Assembly (NCBI GenBank): GCA_902772685.1
Contig: CACYBO010000076.1
Location: forward strand, 1-10,826
Source of the DNA: an uncultured Eubacteriales bacterium
GTDB lineage: Bacteria; Bacillota; Clostridia; Peptostreptococcales; Anaerovoracaceae
Direction of reading: 5' to 3'
DNA: 10,826 nucleotides
Of this stretch, positions 6,847-10,826 are shown piece after piece. Made by a program: the position numbers and the translations under genes. Position 1 is the first letter of the stretch; the number at the start of each line of letters is the position of its first letter. Below the pieces are notes generated by a model, which saw only the letters and a list, made by a program, of their open reading frames with translations, was not told the origin of the DNA and did not search any database.

Positions 6847-8586
6847 ATGAATATTATATTGAGAACAGAAGCCGTTCCGGACGGCGAAAACATTACTATC
6901 AGAGAAGGCATGACCCTTGAAGAACTTGCCGCAGAGTGCGGCCCTTTTGCTCATGATATCCTTCTGGCCAGAGTAAATGGTCTTGATACGGAACTGACAG
7001 AGATTATAAAGGAAGGAGATTCTATACAGTTTCTTGATATGAGGACCCAGAGCGCAAATCTTACGTATCAGCGCAGTCTGACTTTCATCTATCTGATTGC
7101 AGTCAGTGAAATATTCAGCCAGATCGGTATTGAGAACGCCGACGCGGAAATCGACAACTCCCTCAACAAGGGATTCTTTACGCGCGTAAGGCCGCCAAGG
7201 GGCTCCGCCAATTCAGCACAGGAAGAGATCCAGGAAAAACTCACCGAGGATGTGGTGCGCAGGATTGAGGCGCGCATGCGTGAGCTCGTGGACTTGGATC
7301 TTCCGTTCCGGAAGGATCAGGTATCCATGGAAGAGGGCGTCAGAATCTGGGAAGAAGGCGGATATCAGGAAAAAGTAAGACTTCTGGCGAAGGTGGAAGA
7401 ACCTGACTTCGCTCCGGTCTTTTACACGCTGGATGTCCCGAAGGACGGCGGCATGAAGGAATACACGAATTACTTCTTCGGACCGATGCTGCCATCCACC
7501 GGATATGTCAAGCGCTTTGAACTGAGGAAGTACCGCAAAGGCATTCTTCTTCGTTTTCCGTATTACAGCAGCCCTGACAGCATTCCGGAATACATTGACG
7601 ACAGCAAAATCTACGAAGCGTTCAGCGAAGAACATAAGTGGCGTCACCTGCTGGGGACAAGATATCTGGCGGATATGAATGATATCATCACAGAAGGCGG
7701 CGCAAAGGATACGATCCTCCTCTCCGAGGCGCTTCATGAGAAGAAGATCGCGGAAATCGCCGATGAGATCAAAGAAAACAAGAAGAGAATTGTCCTGATC
7801 GCAGGACCGTCTTCGTCCGGCAAGACAACATTCGCCAAGAGACTCTGCATACAGCTCAGAGTAATCGGACTCAGACCGATTTATATGGGCACGGACGATT
7901 ACTTCGTGAACAGAAGTGACATGGAGGTCAATGAGAAGGGCGAAAAAGATTACGAAAGCCTGGACGCAGTGGATATCAATCTGTTCTGCAGCAACATGAA
8001 TGACCTGCTCGCAGGGAAGGAAGTGGATATTCCTGTCTTTGATTTCCTGGAAGGCGTCAAGAGATTCGGGCAGAGAATTACGAAGATCGACAGCAATCAG
8101 CTGATCGTCATCGAAGGGATCCACGCGCTGAACGCCAGACTGACAGAACAGATACCGGACGACACCAAGTTCCGGATCTACATCAGCCCGCTGGCGCAGA
8201 TGAATCTGGACATACACAACAGAGTGCCGACGACAGATGTGAGGATGCTCAGAAGACTGGTGCGCGATTACAAATACAGAGGACACTCAGCCGCGGCGAC
8301 GATCGATGCGTGGCCGAAGGTCAGGGGCGGTGAGGACAAGAACATCTTTCCTTATAACAGTGCCGCTGATGTCCTGTTCAACTCCACACTGGCATATGAG
8401 ACGGGACTGTTAAAAAAGTATGCGGAGCCTTTGCTTGAGGAAATCACGCCTGACCAGCCTCAATACGGCGAAGCGCGCAGGCTGCTGGACTTCTTCAAGC
8501 TCTTCAAGACCATCGAGGATGATGAGGATGTGCCGAACAACTCGATACTGCGGGAATTCATTGGAGGGAGCGTGTTTGTAGAATGA
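6847..8586 (+). CDS. Nucleoside kinase with TGS and ThrRS-like N-terminal domains
   Basis: This 579-residue protein combines three parts. Residues about 1-65 are a TGS-like domain (GMTLEELAAECGP, then ARVNG and DSIQFLD). Residues about 70-270 resemble the second additional domain of threonyl-tRNA synthetase. From about 310 there is a uridine-kinase/phosphoribulokinase P-loop domain with Walker A GPSSSGKTT (320-328, K326), GTDDYF as the likely substrate-Asp region and VIEGIHALN as the Walker B-like strand. Proteins of this layout are annotated as uridine or nucleoside kinases in Clostridia and relatives; the substrate is not verified here. ATG 6847 was chosen because an in-frame ATG at 6829 lies within the terminator. 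No Shine-Dalgarno sequence precedes 6847. The stop overlaps the next start in ATGA. Confidence 0.88.
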   Translation: MNIILRTEAVPDGENITIREGMTLEELAAECGPFAHDILLARVNGLDTELTEIIKEGDSIQFLDMRTQSANLTYQRSLTFIYLIAVSEIFSQIGIENADAEIDNSLNKGFFTRVRPPRGSANSAQEEIQEKLTEDVVRRIEARMRELVDLDLPFRKDQVSMEEGVRIWEEGGYQEKVRLLAKVEEPDFAPVFYTLDVPKDGGMKEYTNYFFGPMLPSTGYVKRFELRKYRKGILLRFPYYSSPDSIPEYIDDSKIYEAFSEEHKWRHLLGTRYLADMNDIITEGGAKDTILLSEALHEKKIAEIADEIKENKKRIVLIAGPSSSGKTTFAKRLCIQLRVIGLRPIYMGTDDYFVNRSDMEVNEKGEKDYESLDAVDINLFCSNMNDLLAGKEVDIPVFDFLEGVKRFGQRITKIDSNQLIVIEGIHALNARLTEQIPDDTKFRIYISPLAQMNLDIHNRVPTTDVRMLRRLVRDYKYRGHSAAATIDAWPKVRGGEDKNIFPYNSAADVLFNSTLAYETGLLKKYAEPLLEEITPDQPQYGEARRLLDFFKLFKTIEDDEDVPNNSILREFIGGSVFVE

Positions 8587-9668
8587 TAGCTGTAGTAGGC
8601 GGCGTAATGGTTTCTGTTGACATCAGACTCAAACCGCCAAAACGCGATGTTGAATTGCAGAAAAAACAGGATGAAGAGGCTTTAAGGCAGGCGGGGATCG
8701 ATCCGGACGGCGGAATGGATTACAGCGCCGGCGGTCAGAAACTCGAGGGATTCAGCCAATACTATGAACGCACCATGCGCCAGCAGGCCAGCGAAAACTA
8801 CTGGAGCCAGGTAGGTATGGGCGGCGGTCAGTTCGGAGGCTATGAGCCGGTAACTGCGGATAAGGATACTGACATCCGCGTTGTGAACAGCGGATGCGCC
8901 TATAACGTTGCAAGATATCTGGCGGCAGACCACGGGAAAGACGTTAAGTTTATTTCCGTTGTGGGTGATGATGCCTTTGGCCTTGCCGCGAGATGTGAAC
9001 TGGAGCAGGCCGGTGTCGACGTCAGCGGCGTGGAAACCGTGAACGGCGGGACGTCTGTTTCCGTGGAGATCCACAACATCATCGGAGACCTTCAGTTTCA
9101 GAGAGAGAACAGCAGCGTGATGGAACAGCTGACGCCCCGGATGATCGACGGGAAAGCAGATATGCTTGAGGGGGCGGATATCATCTTTGTGGATGGAACC
9201 GTTCCGGCAGAGACGCTGCATCACATATCTGAGAAGTATGCAGACAAAGTCAGATTATTCTTTGACCCGGGTTCGATCGCAGGAGGAAAGCGGTATGCGG
9301 AAGCAGACATGAGAGCGTACTGCGTGCTTCCGGGACGGATGGAGGCCGAAGCCATGAGCGGGCTTCAGGTTCTCGGAATGGATCAGCTGATGGCTGCGGG
9401 ACAGGCTTTTGAAGAACGCGGCACTGAGAAGGTGATCATAACCCTGAAAGGTGGCGGACTATATTATAAGGAAGGAACTGCTTCGGGTTTGGTGAAGCCG
9501 GAGAGGAAACTGACCTTTGCGGAGACCAGAGGTGCAGGAGATGTGCTGACTGCCGCAGTCGTCGCAGCGTTCGCAGACGAGGGAGCGTCGCTTGAAGCGG
9601 CTGCAGGCGCAGGCATTGAGGCTGCGGAGGAATTTCTTAAGGATGTAATAGATGAGCGGCCGTACTGA
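8583..9668 (+). CDS. PfkB-family carbohydrate/nucleoside kinase with a large N-terminal insertion
   Basis: The 361-residue protein has a ribokinase/PfkB fold. It shows a first strand AVVGGVMVSVDIR, the substrate-side motif NSGCAYNVARYL (from 102, N108), VVGDDAFG, DPGS near the middle, TLKGGG, and the anion hole with catalytic Asp320 in GAGD (317-320). The usual distance from the first strand to the GG-x-x-x-N motif is about 25-40 residues. Here it is about 90, because residues about 17-100 contain a charged, Gln- and Gly-rich insertion (KKQDEEALRQAG, GMGGGQFGGYEP) at the place of the substrate lid. The first Gly of the motif is Ser. ATGA overlap with the nucleoside kinase suggests one transcript and related substrates. 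Ribose, nucleoside or pseudouridine are possible, but no pseudouridine glycosidase is nearby. Confidence 0.85.
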   Translation: MIAVVGGVMVSVDIRLKPPKRDVELQKKQDEEALRQAGIDPDGGMDYSAGGQKLEGFSQYYERTMRQQASENYWSQVGMGGGQFGGYEPVTADKDTDIRVVNSGCAYNVARYLAADHGKDVKFISVVGDDAFGLAARCELEQAGVDVSGVETVNGGTSVSVEIHNIIGDLQFQRENSSVMEQLTPRMIDGKADMLEGADIIFVDGTVPAETLHHISEKYADKVRLFFDPGSIAGGKRYAEADMRAYCVLPGRMEAEAMSGLQVLGMDQLMAAGQAFEERGTEKVIITLKGGGLYYKEGTASGLVKPERKLTFAETRGAGDVLTAAVVAAFADEGASLEAAAGAGIEAAEEFLKDVIDERPY

Positions 9669-9670
9669 TT

Positions 9671-9692
9671 CCGTGCGGATTAGCATGCACGG
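9671..9692 (+). other. Short hairpin between the PfkB kinase and LUD gene
   Basis: CCGTGC (9671-9676) and GCACGG (9687-9692) pair over 6 bp with a 10-nt loop. No U-run follows, so it is not a convincing terminator. It may be an RNA-processing or stability element, or chance. The 66-bp gap holds no clear promoter. Confidence 0.3.
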
Positions 9693-9734
9693 TCCGGGCG
9701 AATCCAGACGGCATAAATATGGGAGGATAATGAA

Positions 9735-10382
9735 ATGATAAAGATCGATAACATCAAAAAGGCGAACAAAGTCAAAATCGACGCGGTAATCAAGGCCCTC
9801 GAGAAGAGAGGCATGAAGGGCTACTACGCCGAAGACAGCGAAGAAGCGCTGAAGATGATACTGGAGATGATACCGGAGGGCTCCTCGGTAGGCAGAGGCG
9901 GCAGTGAAACACTGAATCAGATGGGCGTGTTTGAAGAACTCAACAAGAGGAACTACACTACCTATGAACCATTCAAGGAGCCGGATCCGGAAAAGGGCAA
10001 GGCAATCCGCCGCGCCATCTTCTCAGCGGACTTCATGCTGACCAGCGCCAATGCCATCACTCTGGACGGCGAGATCGTCAACATCGACGGGACCGGCAAC
10101 AGAGTGGCACCGATCATCTGGGGACCGGACAAGGTAATCTTCGTGGTGGGAGCCAACAAGATCGCCGCGGACGTACACGCGGCCTACAAGAGGATCAAAT
10201 GCGACGCCTGTCCGCCGAACTGCATCCGGCTTGGGAAGAACACGCCGTGTGCCATCACGGGCAAGTGCGGTAACTGCATGTCGCCGGGCAACACAGTATG
10301 CTGCCACTCAGTGACGACCAGATACTCCAGCATTCCTGACCGTATGCATGTGATCCTGGTCAATGAGAATCTGGGATTCTAA
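9735..10382 (+). CDS. LUD-domain (DUF162/LutC-like) protein with C-terminal Cys cluster
   Basis: This 215-residue protein belongs to the LUD family (Pfam LUD_dom), commonly annotated lactate utilization protein. Core motifs are EGSSVGRGGSETLNQMG, a segment AIFSADFMLTSANAITLDGEIVN split over residues about 94-116, and GPDKVIFVVGANKI. The last 60 residues hold eight cysteines (156, 159, 163, 172, 178, 181, 189, 190) plus H191, suggesting bound metal or an Fe-S cluster. Stand-alone Cys-rich LUD proteins are common in Clostridia. The lutA and lutB partners of true lactate oxidation operons are not seen here, so lactate use should not be assumed. GGGAGG at 9721-9726, 8 nt before ATG 9735, fixes the start. 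A terminator follows the stop. Confidence 0.87.
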   Translation: MIKIDNIKKANKVKIDAVIKALEKRGMKGYYAEDSEEALKMILEMIPEGSSVGRGGSETLNQMGVFEELNKRNYTTYEPFKEPDPEKGKAIRRAIFSADFMLTSANAITLDGEIVNIDGTGNRVAPIIWGPDKVIFVVGANKIAADVHAAYKRIKCDACPPNCIRLGKNTPCAITGKCGNCMSPGNTVCCHSVTTRYSSIPDRMHVILVNENLGF

Positions 10383-10406
10383 GTTTAAGCGTCCAGAACG
10401 CACACC

Positions 10407-10449
10407 CCCGCAGATTATACTGGGATATCCAGTGAAATCTGCGGGTTTT
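10407..10449 (+). terminator. Strong intrinsic terminator after the LUD gene
   Basis: CCCGCAGATT (10407-10416) pairs perfectly with AATCTGCGGG (10436-10445), and an inner stem ACTGG/CCAGT extends it to a 15-bp hairpin with a small bulge. TTTT follows at 10446-10449, then further T-rich sequence. It begins 24 bp after the stop. It is also the first member of the palindromic repeat cluster downstream. Confidence 0.85.
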
Positions 10450-10605
10450 GCTGTGTTTTGGAGATAATATGAGCGGAAACCCTCAGAATTTGCAATCAAA
10501 CGCAGATATATCTGCGGGATTCCGATGAGGCAATTCGTTAAAATCGTTGAAACCCGCAGATATAGTATGCTTTTGCGCTGAATTCTGCGGGAGACCGCAT
10601 ATCTA
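10407..10605. repeat. Cluster of alternating CCCGCAGA / TCTGCGGG palindromic units
   Basis: The octamer CCCGCAGA occurs at 10407-10414 and 10553-10560. A diverged copy (AACGCAGA) lies at 10499-10506. The reverse complement TCTGCGGG occurs at 10438-10445, 10511-10518 and 10584-10591. They pair into three units: the LUD terminator; the perfect 16-bp palindrome CGCAGATATATCTGCG (10501-10516); and an 8-bp stem with a 23-nt loop (10553-10591). A degenerate relative CCGCATATCTAG follows at 10595. Only the first has a U-run. I see no gene in this stretch. Confidence 0.65.
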
Positions 10606-10655
10606 GTGATGGATATGAGCACGTCGTAGAGAGTGTACGCGCTTTAATTTGTGAA

Positions 10656-10672
10656 GCCCTTGATACAAGGGC
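10656..10672. other. Perfect 7-bp hairpin
   Basis: GCCCTTG and CAAGGGC flank a 3-nt loop ATA. Only ATTT follows on the plus strand and ACTT-type sequence on the minus strand, so terminator function is weak on either strand. It may be a remnant terminator or a protein-binding site. Confidence 0.4.
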
Positions 10673-10726
10673 ATTTGCGTGATTTCGGACCAGACTAAAA
10701 CAAACGAAAAAAATTCAAAAAAGTCC

Positions 10727-10755
10727 TTGCTTTTGGTCAGGGCTTTTGTTATGAT
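10727..10755 (+). promoter_or_regulatory. Promoter of a transcript leaving the right edge
   Basis: TTGCTT (10727-10732), a 17-bp spacer, then TATGAT (10750-10755) preceded by TG at 10747-10748 in TGT make an extended -10 promoter. An A-rich tract just upstream could act as an UP element. The start site would be near 10762. The same DNA can fold as AAAAGTCCT/AGGGCTTTT, so a weak terminator for upstream transcription may overlap it. Confidence 0.55.
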
Positions 10756-10761
10756 GTTAGA

Positions 10762-10826
10762 GCTTGTGTAAGGCGAAGAAGTGGGAAGTTACCGCGCTAT
10801 CGGAGAATTTCCACCGAGAATTGTCC
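10762..10826 (+). promoter_or_regulatory. Start of a structured 5' leader, identity unresolved
   Basis: Downstream of the promoter no start codon with a ribosome binding site appears. GTGGGAA (about 10781-10787) can pair with TTTCCAC (about 10808-10814) over 7 bp with one G-U, enclosing an inner CCG/CGG stem. The run GGCGAAGAAGTGGGAAG, then CGAGAATTG, is loosely like the beginning of a T-box leader Stem I, but the defining T-box sequence would lie beyond the window. Class is not assigned. Confidence 0.3.

Larger units (their letters stand above)
10383..10826. other. Gene-free right-edge region
   Basis: These 444 bp have no credible coding frame: the open frames lack ribosome binding sites and known motifs. 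It holds the LUD terminator, the CCCGCAGA palindrome cluster, an isolated hairpin at 10656-10672, an A-rich tract (about 10696-10722) and a promoter that starts a new transcript leaving the window. Confidence 0.7.

Noticed and set aside
7633..7647. HxxxH metal-binding motif (HKWRH) in the ThrRS-like part of the kinase
   Set aside because: It lies at the end of the domain, in a segment that usually reads W-x-x-I/L-L-G-V in relatives, not at the zinc site of editing domains. It is probably coincidental.
7213..8286. 357-codon minus-strand open frame opposite the nucleoside kinase
   Set aside because: It is a shadow of a gene with an intact Walker A motif and has no motif or start signal of its own.
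9730..9738. Two-codon frame ATGAAATGA just before the LUD gene
   Set aside because: The LUD gene has a well-spaced GGGAGG of its own, so coupling through this tiny frame need not be invoked.
9735..10382. Assignment as lactate-utilisation LutC
   Set aside because: The LUD domain alone does not define lactate use. The lutA and lutB partners are absent and the C-terminal Cys cluster differs from classical LutC, so no symbol was given.
10407..10605. CRISPR array
   Set aside because: The repeated octamers alternate orientation, have unequal spacing and are only 8-12 bp long, and no cas gene is present.
10778..10790. MraZ operator box (GTGGGAA)
   Set aside because: Only a single box is seen, whereas mraZ promoters carry several direct repeats at fixed spacing. 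No mraZ coding start is in the window.

Overview
The window looks like chromosomal DNA of a low-to-mid-GC Gram-positive anaerobe (Bacillota, probably class Clostridia). The signs are a Gram-positive-style modular ECF vitamin transporter, strong GGAG-type ribosome binding sites, consensus SigA-type promoters, tight ATGA gene overlaps and protein families typical of Clostridia. I cannot name the species. No phage, transposase, CRISPR array, rRNA or tRNA gene is visible.

Left part (1-6326). A MocR-type regulator (GntR DNA-binding domain fused to an aminotransferase fold) runs leftward off the window edge. An AT-rich 111-bp divergent region with symmetric elements separates it from a rightward gene string: an ECF substrate-binding (S) subunit, EcfA1, EcfA2, EcfT, tRNA m7G46 methyltransferase TrmB, and a class I/II PLP-dependent aminotransferase. 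Gaps are 18 bp or less, or genes overlap, so this is probably one operon. The four transport genes make a complete importer. The adjacent MocR regulator suggests a vitamin B6 or other PLP-linked substrate, but the substrate is inferred, not shown. The notable oddity is that the regulator's aminotransferase-like domain has Ser where the family's PLP-binding Lys should be (position 313).

Middle part (6323-6840). A near-perfect promoter overlaps the aminotransferase stop codon and drives a small PC4/YdbC-like nucleic-acid-binding protein with an Arg/Ser patch and an acidic Ser-rich tail. A hairpin terminator follows.

Right part (6832-10449). An extended -10 element ends exactly six bases before an ATG that has no ribosome binding site, so the next gene, a TGS/ThrRS-like plus P-loop nucleoside kinase, may be translated from a leaderless mRNA. 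It overlaps a PfkB-family kinase that has an unusually long insertion before its substrate-binding motif. A LUD-domain protein with a C-terminal cluster of eight cysteines comes next and ends at a strong terminator.

Right edge (10383-10826). These 444 bp carry no convincing gene. They hold a cluster of alternating CCCGCAGA/TCTGCGGG motifs forming three successive palindromic units (the first is the terminator), a separate 7-bp hairpin, and a promoter that starts a new transcript whose 5' end looks structured. Its gene lies outside the window.
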